A stretch of DNA of 24,063 nt, taken from IMG/VR virus record IMGVR_UViG_3300021090_000007, positions 1 to 24,063 of that record; one strand, 5' to 3'. Under the pieces are notes generated by a model. The model was not told the origin of the DNA. It did not search any database and saw only the letters and a program-made list of their open reading frames with translations. How positions within the stretch are numbered: position 1 is the stretch's first letter; each line of letters begins with the position of its first letter. The position numbers were made by a program, and so were the translations under genes. Of this stretch, positions 13,681-19,068 are shown piece after piece. This stretch comes from a virus.

Positions 13681-15654
13681 CTAGTGCTGAACTCGCCGGT
13701 ATCGGGCTCGGCCTACCTTCTCAGCCCTACCCAGCTTGATAAGTTGCTTGAGGTGTAGGTCTACGTTCGTCTGGTGTAGCCCCGTGAGTTGCTCGATTTC
13801 CGTACGGTGAGTCACTGACCCATCCTCATGTAGCGCCTCATACACCTTCTCAGTAGTCGAGGGTTCCACTAGCTGAGCGTCTATCACGTCCTGCTCATGG
13901 TCTTCGATAGCAGGTGCTGTACTCGACTCGATAGGCCATGTGATTTCACGTACGGCTGTCACGTGGGGTGTGGTCATGACCTCGTTCGCCAGGACTTCCC
14001 CACTCAGATAGGTTGCCTTAGCCTGTAGCGGGTCACGGTAACCGTGTTCCGTCTCGATAAGGAACCTGTTGTTATCTAGCCGCTTAGTGTTCCATCCATC
14101 CTTGGTCGCACCTTCACCAAAGATGACACGTGACGCTCCCTCATCCTTAGTGCGTAGCCCGATAGTCTGCCGCATCTGTACCTTGACGTCGGTCGGAAGG
14201 TTGTCATCTTTGGGGTGCTGAGTAGCGAGGATAAGCGTACCGCCGTACTTCCGCGCTAGGGCGGCAACGTTGTTCAGTTTCTTATGTAGCTTGGCGTGAG
14301 CGATGCCTTGTGCCTCATCCACGATGAATACAATCTGTGGTTCTAGCGCTGTGGGCTTCCAGTTCTGCCAACCCCGTTCCGTCATCAGGTCACCCCGCCG
14401 GTTGAACTCTTCTTTCAAGAGGTCAAGGGCAAGTCGAGTGTCATCGGTACTGGTCACCACAGCGGCAACCCTTCCAGCCCAGCGGGTGAACTCGGTTGCA
14501 CCGGGGGTGAGGTCCACCAGAACAACGGCCACCCATGGGATGTGAGTGAGCATACGAATGATGACCTGCATAAGGTTCGACTTACCAGCACCCGACATGC
14601 CCGCGATAAGCAGGTGCTGCAAGACGTTGATAAGGACCTCTTGACCGGTCTCGAATAGCCCGATGGGAATCATGTGTGAGTCGCCATCGTGACTGAGCAG
14701 CGGGATAGGTTCGGCGAACGGATCAGCCGTCATGAACCTAAGGCGTGCGTCCCGCGCGAACTTACCGGGACCGGTGAGCCGTTCCACTCGGGATGCTCCA
14801 TAGCGGATGTCGGGGAAGCATCGTTCTAGTTTCTCCAGTCGGCTACGGATCTCGGACACGCCTAGCTTGTGGGTGGTGTGAATGTCCATGGTGACGGACC
14901 ACTGATCAAGTGCCACCCGACGTAGCTCTGTGCCGACCATGTCAGCGTTCCGCATGTGGACCAGCCACCCACGTACCAACTTGAGGGCGGTACGCCGCGC
15001 TTGGCGTCGGCGCGTGCCACTGAGCGCGGACCGGTCCACCGGCACCGCTCGTGGTCCCTTCCGGAAACGATGGACATACCACCATGCCGAAACGGCACAT
15101 GCCAAGATCGCGTACGTTTGTGCCATGTTGGTACCTGGTACGCCGAACACGAGACCGTGTACCACGAGTGCCAGAATGTACCCGTACCAAGGTGCCAGAC
15201 CGACCCAATGCCGGATGCCAAAGCGGTACGTACCAACGATGGCACGCACGATGGAACGGGCGGCAAGGTACCAGCCGAACCGATCAAGGTACCTGCTGAC
15301 GGGCTGACGTGCCGCTGTGGCCTTCTCAGCCTCACGTTCCACCGGCCGCCGGACGTAGATCACATCGTGGCCCACCGGCGAGACTCTAAGCATCAAGTGC
15401 AGCCCGCGCGCCCGCGTATTCGAGGGGGGTGCCCACTTAAGTTTTCCGCTTACTTGGTCCCGCGCTCGCACTCGCAGGCCCGTACGGGCACGCTCAGGGC
15501 CGCCGGTGGACTTGAGCACGGGCACGGAACCGAGCACGGTCGGGATGTCGTTGCCTGTCCGGTGACCACACCACCGGCAGTGAACCATGTCCGAGTCGTT
15601 CCACTTCTGGCACGCGGCGCACTGTTCCACATTGGCATCCGGTGGCCTGGTCAT
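13681..15654 (-). CDS. FtsK/SpoIIIE (TraB-like) DNA translocase
   Basis: The 657-aa product has, in order: a zinc ribbon (C12-x2-C15 ... C26-x2-C29); a basic region; two membrane helices (about 153-173 and 177-194); a helical linker; and a motor domain with Walker A GMSGAGKS (about 352-359) and Walker B IVFIVDEAQ (about 441-449), then TLILATQHP as in FtsK-type motors. The last 60 residues form a winged helix (EKVYEALHEDG...EIEQLTGLHQTNVDLHLKQL) where FtsK gamma and plasmid TraB proteins bind their DNA signals. ATG 15654 has AAAGGTGG upstream; the frame extends to 15768 but without need. In actinomycetes such proteins move double-stranded plasmid DNA between cells. The architecture fits TraB better than a chromosomal FtsK, whose membrane part is larger. 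A phage role, for instance in DNA delivery, is possible. Confidence 0.85.
   Translation of the reverse strand: MTRPPDANVEQCAACQKWNDSDMVHCRWCGHRTGNDIPTVLGSVPVLKSTGGPERARTGLRVRARDQVSGKLKWAPPSNTRARGLHLMLRVSPVGHDVIYVRRPVEREAEKATAARQPVSRYLDRFGWYLAARSIVRAIVGTYRFGIRHWVGLAPWYGYILALVVHGLVFGVPGTNMAQTYAILACAVSAWWYVHRFRKGPRAVPVDRSALSGTRRRQARRTALKLVRGWLVHMRNADMVGTELRRVALDQWSVTMDIHTTHKLGVSEIRSRLEKLERCFPDIRYGASRVERLTGPGKFARDARLRFMTADPFAEPIPLLSHDGDSHMIPIGLFETGQEVLINVLQHLLIAGMSGAGKSNLMQVIIRMLTHIPWVAVVLVDLTPGATEFTRWAGRVAAVVTSTDDTRLALDLLKEEFNRRGDLMTERGWQNWKPTALEPQIVFIVDEAQGIAHAKLHKKLNNVAALARKYGGTLILATQHPKDDNLPTDVKVQMRQTIGLRTKDEGASRVIFGEGATKDGWNTKRLDNNRFLIETEHGYRDPLQAKATYLSGEVLANEVMTTPHVTAVREITWPIESSTAPAIEDHEQDVIDAQLVEPSTTEKVYEALHEDGSVTHRTEIEQLTGLHQTNVDLHLKQLIKLGRAEKVGRARYRRVQH
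15060..15270. repeat. TGGYAC-rich stretch inside the translocase gene
   Basis: This coding segment (membrane part of the translocase) carries many GTACCA, GTGCCA, TGGTAC and TGGCAC words on both strands, for example around 15089-15100 (GGCACATGCC), 15117-15144, 15159-15174, 15184-15202 and 15229-15243. The same words fill the upstream region. Some are explained by Tyr/Val/Trp codons, but the density is unusual compared with the rest of the gene. A DNA-binding signal embedded in the gene is an inference. Confidence 0.4.
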
Positions 15655-15657
15655 CGC

Positions 15658-15679
15658 GTGCCACCTTTGGCATGTGCCA
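15658..15679. repeat. 22-bp direct repeat, copy 1
   Basis: The sequence gtgccacctttggcatgtgc plus CA matches 15816-15837 at 19 of 22 bases; the three differences are consecutive in the middle (ttt versus ggc). Copy 1 covers the ribosome site of the translocase gene. Each copy contains alternating GTGCCA and GGCA half-sites and is followed by an inverted TGCCA...TGGCA pair, as in a complex operator. Confidence 0.7.
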
Positions 15680-15869
15680 GAGTGGCACGATGACTTGTGG
15701 TCACTGGTACATGGAACCTGGCACAGAGGCAATCGCGTGGTACATCGAGCCCGGTACCGAAATGGCACGTTGGTACGTGGAACCTGGTACGCGCCCTACG
15801 GCCGAAGGACAGGAGGTGCCACCGGCGGCATGTGCCATTCTTGGCATGGGAAAGGGACGTACCACTTAG
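15672..15869 (+). CDS. Candidate small gene with three WYxEPGT peptide repeats
   Basis: A rightward frame of 65 codons from ATG 15672 (or 74 from GTG 15642, overlapping the translocase start) contains three 11-residue units at 15706-15804: WYMEPGTEAIA, WYIEPGTEMAR and WYVEPGTRPTA. Between units most base changes fall at third codon positions and are silent (GAA/GAG, CCT/CCC, GGC/GGT, ACA/ACC/ACG), while the complementary strand peptides are not conserved. That favours coding on this strand. Against it: no clear ribosome site, and the stop lies in the loop of the 15851-15887 hairpin. It may be a small protein or only a repeat array. Function unknown. Confidence 0.4.
   Translation: MCQSGTMTCGHWYMEPGTEAIAWYIEPGTEMARWYVEPGTRPTAEGQEVPPAACAILGMGKGRTT
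15706..15804. repeat. Three tandem 33-bp imperfect repeats
   Basis: Units begin with TGGTAC at 15705, 15738 and 15771, each followed 14 bases later by TGGCAC, CGGTAC or TGGTAC. The exact 33-bp spacing is a multiple of three, compatible with protein repeats, and is near three helical turns, also compatible with protein binding on one DNA face. Confidence 0.75.
15816..15837. repeat. 22-bp direct repeat, copy 2
   Basis: This is the partner of 15658-15679, in the same orientation, 158 bp away, and on the other side of the 33-bp units. It is followed by a TGCCA (15833-15837) - TGGCA (15842-15846) inverted pair. Confidence 0.7.
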
Positions 15870-15887
15870 GGTGTGGTACGTCCCTTT
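15851..15887. terminator. Perfect 15-bp stem-loop
   Basis: AAAGGGACGTACCAC (15851-15865) pairs perfectly with GTGGTACGTCCCTTT (15873-15887) over a 7-base loop. Flanking A and T runs make it usable as a bidirectional terminator, for the leftward pair of genes ending at 15975 and for any rightward transcript from 15672. It also contains two of the TGGTAC words and would lie in the leader of a translocase mRNA started near 15905, so an attenuator is another reading. Confidence 0.65.
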
Positions 15888-15911
15888 GTCGTTTGTGTAC
15901 GTCATGTCGTC

Positions 15912-15951
15912 AGTGTATGCGATGATGACTCTGTTTGTCACGCTATGTGAC
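15912..15951 (-). promoter_or_regulatory. Possible translocase promoter with GTCAC operator-like repeat
   Basis: On the minus strand GTGACA (15941-15936) and TACACT (15917-15912) are separated by 18 bases, a passable sigma-70-type promoter. The -35 element overlaps the inverted repeat GTCAC-N5-GTGAC (15937-15951). The 320-bp stretch 15655-15974 contains no other clear leftward promoter. Assignment is tentative. Confidence 0.28.
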
Positions 15952-15974
15952 TACAGGTCAAGGGTGACGGTTGG

Positions 15975-16139
15975 TCATCCACCTGGAAGCTTGACCGGTG
16001 GTTGACTCCAGTTCTCGTCAAGAATCGTCTCGATATCCTCAAGCGCTGAGTGCTTGTCGGATTCGTATTTGTCAGCGTCATCTGCAAACGCACGTTCGAT
16101 TCGTGCTCGAATGCGTGCCTCTTGGTCGGGGGTGATCAT
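15975..16139 (-). CDS. 54-aa acidic hypothetical protein
   Basis: ATG 16139-16137 overlaps the stop of the upstream gene as ATGA. The product (MITPDQEARIRARIERAFAD, DADKYESDKHSALEDIETIL, ending DENWSQPPVKLPGG) is a charged, mostly helical soluble protein with an acidic middle. Coupling to the 110-aa gene and placement next to the control switch suggest a regulator accessory or early protein. I do not recognise it. Confidence 0.65.
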   Translation of the reverse strand: MITPDQEARIRARIERAFADDADKYESDKHSALEDIETILDENWSQPPVKLPGG

Positions 16140-16468
16140 GAGTCACTGCCCAACTCATATAGGTCGTCGTCGCGCATGGTGGACATGCCCGCTGCCTGTA
16201 GCTCTTTGATGGACATCCGGCTACGTACCCGCTGTGCATCCTTCCTTTCTTGTGCGAGTTCATCGCGGTGCATCTGTGCTGTCATCAGAGTGCTAAAGCT
16301 ACAGCTCTGCGTTTCTGCGTAGTCGGTCACGGTGTCGAGACCTAGTTCGTTCGCCACGTAAGGCATTCCCTTTTCGTCCCACGCTTCCACCGGGAGGTAT
16401 TCCATCCGGTGAGTGAGTGAGCTGAGAAATGCCGCCATGGTGCCTGTCGTGCATGGGGTGAATGTCAT
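16136..16468 (-). CDS. 110-aa hypothetical protein, first leftward gene of the switch
   Basis: It is the first gene transcribed leftward from the two-way promoter region. Residues 1-30 are mixed (MAAFLSSLTHRMEYLPVEAWD), the middle has ELGLDTVTDYAETQ, and residues 60-100 are a charged helix (MHRDELAQERKDAQRVRSRM). ATG 16468 has AAAGG 13 bases upstream; ATG 16438 is another possible start with a weak site. It does not look like a Cro or integrase. Its position opposite the repressor is that of early or lytic-entry genes in temperate phages. Confidence 0.62.
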   Translation of the reverse strand: MTFTPCTTGTMAAFLSSLTHRMEYLPVEAWDEKGMPYVANELGLDTVTDYAETQSCSFSTLMTAQMHRDELAQERKDAQRVRSRMSIKELQAAGMSTMRDDDLYELGSDS

Positions 16469-16499
16469 GACTGTCAGTCAACCTTTCTTGTCTTCGCAG

Positions 16500-16552
16500 T
16501 TGTCCGTACTGCCTACATGTGTTAGACTACGTTAGTAGGCAGCACAAAGCAA
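16500..16552. promoter_or_regulatory. Face-to-face promoter pair with palindromic operator
   Basis: Rightward: TTGTCC (16500-16505), 17-base spacer, TAGACT (16523-16528). Leftward on the other strand: TTGCTT (16552-16547), 17-base spacer, TAGTCT (16529-16524). The two -10 boxes overlap, so RNA polymerase can occupy only one at a time. Arms CTGCCTAC (16509-16516) and GTAGGCAG (16535-16542) form an inverted repeat centred on the shared -10, a likely repressor site. The layout is that of a bistable switch controlling repressor versus leftward genes. Confidence 0.65.
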
Positions 16553-16563
16553 GGGGTCGCCAA

Positions 16564-16596
16564 ATGGTGACACGTAGTCAAGAAAAGAAAGGATGA
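16564..16596 (+). other. Ten-codon leader frame before the repressor
   Basis: ATG 16564, preceded by AAGGGG at 8 bases, opens a frame MVTRSQEKKG ending at TGA 16594-16596, three bases before the repressor ATG. The repressor's own GAAAGG ribosome site lies inside it. The octamer CAAATGGT occurs at both starts. It may couple or tune repressor translation. Confidence 0.4.
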
Positions 16597-16599
16597 CAA

Positions 16600-16818
16600 A
16601 TGGTCAATCCACGAATCGACTTCAAAGCCCGTAGGCAGGCTAAGGGCTGGTCTCACGTGCAGCTAGCGCAGCGCGTAGGGGTCACACCGGCGGCTGTTGG
16701 CCACTGGGAGATAGGGACGCGCGAACCTTCCGCGCGGAACGCTCTCAAGCTCTCTCAGGCGCTCGGGTGCAAGGTGGAAGACCTGTTCACGTACGATCCC
16801 GAACAGCCGGACGCATGA
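16600..16818 (+). CDS. XRE-family (HTH_3) repressor-like regulator
   Basis: The 72-aa product is essentially a single lambda-repressor-like helix-turn-helix domain: FKARRQAKGWSHVQLAQRVG then VTPAAVGHWEIGTREPSA and ALKLSQALGCKVEDLF. Such single-domain proteins bind DNA as dimers and lack a LexA-type cleavage part, so induction by RecA is not expected. ATG 16600 has GAAAGG upstream. It is followed by a strong stem-loop and sits downstream of the two-way switch, so autoregulation and control of leftward genes are likely. It could act as copy-number control for the replication genes or as an immunity repressor. Confidence 0.88.
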   Translation: MVNPRIDFKARRQAKGWSHVQLAQRVGVTPAAVGHWEIGTREPSARNALKLSQALGCKVEDLFTYDPEQPDA

Positions 16819-16819
16819 A

Positions 16820-16854
16820 AAGGCCGCCCGGTGCGGACAACACCGAACGGCCTT
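16820..16854 (+). terminator. Stem-loop terminator after the repressor
   Basis: AAGGCCG (16820-16826) pairs with CGGCCTT (16848-16854) and CGGTG (16829-16833) with CACCG (16841-16845), with one 2x2 mismatch between and a 7-base loop. The A-rich 5' side and short T tail fit an intrinsic terminator separating repressor and helicase transcripts. Confidence 0.65.
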
Positions 16855-16914
16855 CACGCGATCTCTCGCACATTCACCCAAGCTCAAGCTACCACAGATG
16901 TAGTGGCTTGACTA

Positions 16915-16930
16915 GTGGTCAGGAGACCAC
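16915..16930 (+). promoter_or_regulatory. Hairpin presenting the helicase ribosome site
   Basis: GTGGTC (16915-16920) pairs with GACCAC (16925-16930), leaving the SD core AGGA as the four-base loop, 8 bases before ATG 16933. This could limit or tune translation of the replication protein. Confidence 0.45.
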
Positions 16931-16932
16931 CA

Positions 16933-18333
16933 ATGCCTGAACTGAACGGCAAGATCCGGGTACTTCCACCGGCGCATGCTCAGCGGATTCAAGCCCAGCG
17001 AGAGCAGTACGACCGCGAGGAACGTATGCACCTCGCTATGGAGCTGGATAAGGTCAAAGACCAGATCATGACCGCCACTGACGTACGTGATCTGTACGCG
17101 CTCTGCTATATCGCTCGCAAAAACGGCGCATGGAACGATGAACTCAAGACTCTTGGGTCCAAGAAAAAAGAGTTCCTTGAGAAGTACGCGCCCGGTGCTG
17201 GTTTCAAGTCACGCAATCCCGAGCCTGAGACTCTGGCACTAACCGATGGTGAAGACACATGGGAAGACGTAGATCCTACCGACGTCCTTAACGGGATGTT
17301 CGAACCGACTAAGCCGGATCTCATGATGCGCACTGACGATATCGGTCTCATCTACTCTGGCAAGCTTCACAGCTTCCATGGTGAGTCTGAATCAGGCAAG
17401 TCTCTCGTGCTCCTATGGGAAGCCGCAAGGCTCATGAACAACGGTGAGGACGTTCTGTGGCTGGATTTCGATTCCGACCTACAGGAAAACGTCGGTCGTC
17501 TCGTGGCGTTCGGGGTAGAGAAGGACGTCATCCGGGAACACTTCAAGTACAAGCGTCCTGAGGCGGGCATCATCGGGTCAGCAGGGTATGAGGCCATGTT
17601 CTCACGTACGTACGCACTCGCGGTTCTCGATGGTGTCACTGACGCCATGATGCTGCTCAGCGAGGATGGCACGATCAAGGGTGACCCAAACGACGCGTTC
17701 ACTAAGTTCTCTCGCAAACTTCCCCGTAGGCTCGCGGACGAAACCGGCGCGGCAGTTGTCATGGTCGACCACGTGACAAAAGACGCACAGACAAGAGGCC
17801 GATTCGCCATCGGTGCGCAAGCCAAGATGAGTCAGCTTACAGGTGCGGCTTACAGCGTGGCAGTCAGCAAGGTATTCGGGCGCGGTATGAAAGGTGAGAT
17901 CACACTGTACGTAGGCAAGGACCGTCCGGGCGGTGTGCGTATTCATGGTAGCTCTACCGTCAAGAATCAGCAGCAAGAGATCGCACGTATCACGGTGGAT
18001 GACACCGGGGATCAAACGGTTCTCACGATCAACCCGTACAAGAACTCATCTGACAGCGTGGATGATCTGTCATGCATTGACGACACGGTTGAGCGCAACG
18101 TAGCCACTGCGGTATCAACCCAACCCCATGGTCTGGGCTTCAATCAGATCATGGAAGTCATGAAGAAAGCCGGGCATGGCGCGGCTCAAGGCACGGTGCG
18201 GGAAGCTATCAGCAATCTCATAGACGGCGGCTACGTCCATGAGGGGCAGAAGCTAGGACGCGGGCTGATCCCCTTCACCCTGATCAAGGCTTACGCGGGC
18301 ATCGAGCCCCCGACTGTATCTGACCGTATCTGA
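16933..18333 (+). CDS. RepA-like AAA/RecA-fold replicative helicase
   Basis: The 466-aa product has an N-terminal helical region (residues 10-90), an acidic linker, and a RecA-fold core with Walker A GESESGKS (about 150-157), a conserved strand LWLDFDSD, Walker B LAVLDGVTD (about 229-237) and a third strand VVMVDHVTKD. The order matches RepA/DnaB-related hexameric helicases of plasmids and phages. The last ~60 residues resemble a winged helix (LGFNQIMEVMKKAG, TVREAISNLIDGGYVHE). ATG 16933 is preferred over GTG 16915 because it has AGGA upstream. Its 3' end forms part of the iteron array, so replication protein and origin are linked. No primase or polymerase is present, so host enzymes are probably recruited. 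Confidence 0.85.
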   Translation: MPELNGKIRVLPPAHAQRIQAQREQYDREERMHLAMELDKVKDQIMTATDVRDLYALCYIARKNGAWNDELKTLGSKKKEFLEKYAPGAGFKSRNPEPETLALTDGEDTWEDVDPTDVLNGMFEPTKPDLMMRTDDIGLIYSGKLHSFHGESESGKSLVLLWEAARLMNNGEDVLWLDFDSDLQENVGRLVAFGVEKDVIREHFKYKRPEAGIIGSAGYEAMFSRTYALAVLDGVTDAMMLLSEDGTIKGDPNDAFTKFSRKLPRRLADETGAAVVMVDHVTKDAQTRGRFAIGAQAKMSQLTGAAYSVAVSKVFGRGMKGEITLYVGKDRPGGVRIHGSSTVKNQQQEIARITVDDTGDQTVLTINPYKNSSDSVDDLSCIDDTVERNVATAVSTQPHGLGFNQIMEVMKKAGHGAAQGTVREAISNLIDGGYVHEGQKLGRGLIPFTLIKAYAGIEPPTVSDRI

Positions 18334-18403
18334 CCGTATCTCAGATACACATCCTGACTGTATCTGGCGTATCTCATCCTTAAGAGATACGCCAGTCAGA
18401 TAC
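18311..18403. repeat. Iteron cluster with palindrome: probable replication origin
   Basis: Three near-identical 10-mers (CGACTGTATC, TGACCGTATC, TGACCGTATC; 18311-18340) overlap the end of the helicase gene. GTATC or GATAC occurs eight times: 18316, 18326, 18336, 18344, 18360, 18369, 18386 and 18399. An 11-bp perfect stem TGGCGTATCTC (18365-18375) pairs with GAGATACGCCA (18384-18394), 8-base loop. Downstream, 18411-18465 is AT-richer, with CAAGATC/GATCTTG inverted at 18427/18451. This is the usual build of an iteron origin placed beside its Rep gene. Confidence 0.75.
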
Positions 18404-18493
18404 GGTCGAAAGACAGTGACAAACAACAAGATCCAAATACAGTCAAGACTGATCTTGGTTTGTTCTGCCGCTGTGGCCGTACAGTAGAGATCA

Positions 18494-18527
18494 GACCCGC
18501 CGGTTACTCCCCCGAGTCCGGCGGGTC
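18494..18527. terminator. Perfect 10-bp stem-loop before the terminase genes
   Basis: GACCCGCCGG (18494-18503) pairs with CCGGCGGGTC (18518-18527), loop 14. It lies just before the small terminase ribosome site. It may terminate replication transcripts, but no T-run follows; being next to the terminase, it could also mark or flank the packaging start site (inference). Confidence 0.5.
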
Positions 18528-18552
18528 CACCTACATCTAAGGGGAGGGATGT

Positions 18553-19068
18553 ATGGATGAGATGACGGAACCAGTTGACGGCATGACGGAGTTGACCACA
18601 GAGGTTAGCCGCACTGGTGGTGGAAGGTACGAACGGTCTATCGAGACGGCGCAACGTGATGCGGAAGCGGCACGGCTCAAGTCGCGCAACATGACGTATC
18701 AGCAAGTGGGCGATGCACTCGGGGTGAGCAAACAGGCCGCCCATAAGATGGTTGAGCGCGCGATGCGCGACACGCTAGAGGAACCGTCAGACCTCTTGCG
18801 TCAGCTAGAGCTGATGAAACTAGACGCCGCAGAGTCTGCCGCTGTGGCCATCATGGAACGTCTGCATTATGCGCACTCAAACGGCCGTCTCGTTTACATG
18901 GGGGACAACCCGATTAGGGATGATGGTCCCGCACTGGTGGCTATCAACACGATCATCAGGTGCATGGAGCGACGCGCTAAGCTCTTGGGTCTCGACTCCC
19001 CTACCAAGCTCGCTGTCACTGGCGCTATGCGGTACGAACTCGTGGGCATCGAGATGGACGACGTGTGA
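18553..19068 (+). CDS. Terminase small subunit
   Basis: The 171-aa product starts at ATG 18553 behind AAGGGGAGGG. It has a DNA-binding helix-turn-helix at about residues 46-70 (SRNMTYQQVGDALGVSKQAA), a central helical oligomerisation region (LRQLELMKLDAAESAAVAIM) and a C-terminal segment (VAINTIIRCMERRAKLLGLDSPTK) matching small terminases, which end with a LLGLD-type motif. It should recognise the packaging site, probably in the preceding 150 bp, and hand DNA to the large subunit. Its TGA overlaps the GTG of the next gene. Confidence 0.9.
   Translation: MDEMTEPVDGMTELTTEVSRTGGGRYERSIETAQRDAEAARLKSRNMTYQQVGDALGVSKQAAHKMVERAMRDTLEEPSDLLRQLELMKLDAAESAAVAIMERLHYAHSNGRLVYMGDNPIRDDGPALVAINTIIRCMERRAKLLGLDSPTKLAVTGAMRYELVGIEMDDV

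Larger units (their letters stand above)
15608..15879. repeat. Array of TGGCAC/TGGTAC words upstream of the translocase
   Basis: I read about 16 copies of TGGYAY or its complement at 15608, 15633, 15658, 15668, 15674, 15683, 15705, 15719, 15738, 15763, 15771, 15785, 15816, 15832, 15842, 15859 and 15874 (one further site, CGGTAC at 15752, is a near match). Chance would give one or two in 270 bp. Inside lie a 22-bp direct repeat and three 33-bp units. This looks like a binding-site array: operators of a translocase regulator, or recognition sites for its winged helix, as the TRS/clt repeats are for TraB. Confidence 0.65.

Noticed and set aside
14956-15693. Rightward 245-codon frame opposite the translocase
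   Set aside because: It is a shadow of the translocase gene; the product is rich in Arg, His, Pro and Cys without domain pattern.
15706-15804. CRISPR array
   Set aside because: The three 33-bp units are directly adjacent with no unique spacers and there are no cas genes.
15651-15941. Leftward 96-codon frame ending in ATGA overlap with the translocase start
   Set aside because: The overlap follows simply from the translocase beginning ATG-ACC; the frame runs through the perfect hairpin and the 33-bp repeats, where its peptides are not conserved between units, and has no clear ribosome site.
18494-18527. Cos or pac site called outright from the 10-bp stem
   Set aside because: Position before the terminase fits, but no cohesive-end symmetry or terminase binding repeats could be shown, so it is kept only as a stem-loop.
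18253-18744. Leftward 163-codon frame across the origin and terminase start
   Set aside because: It crosses the iterons and hairpins and overlaps two confident genes; no ribosome site or domain.
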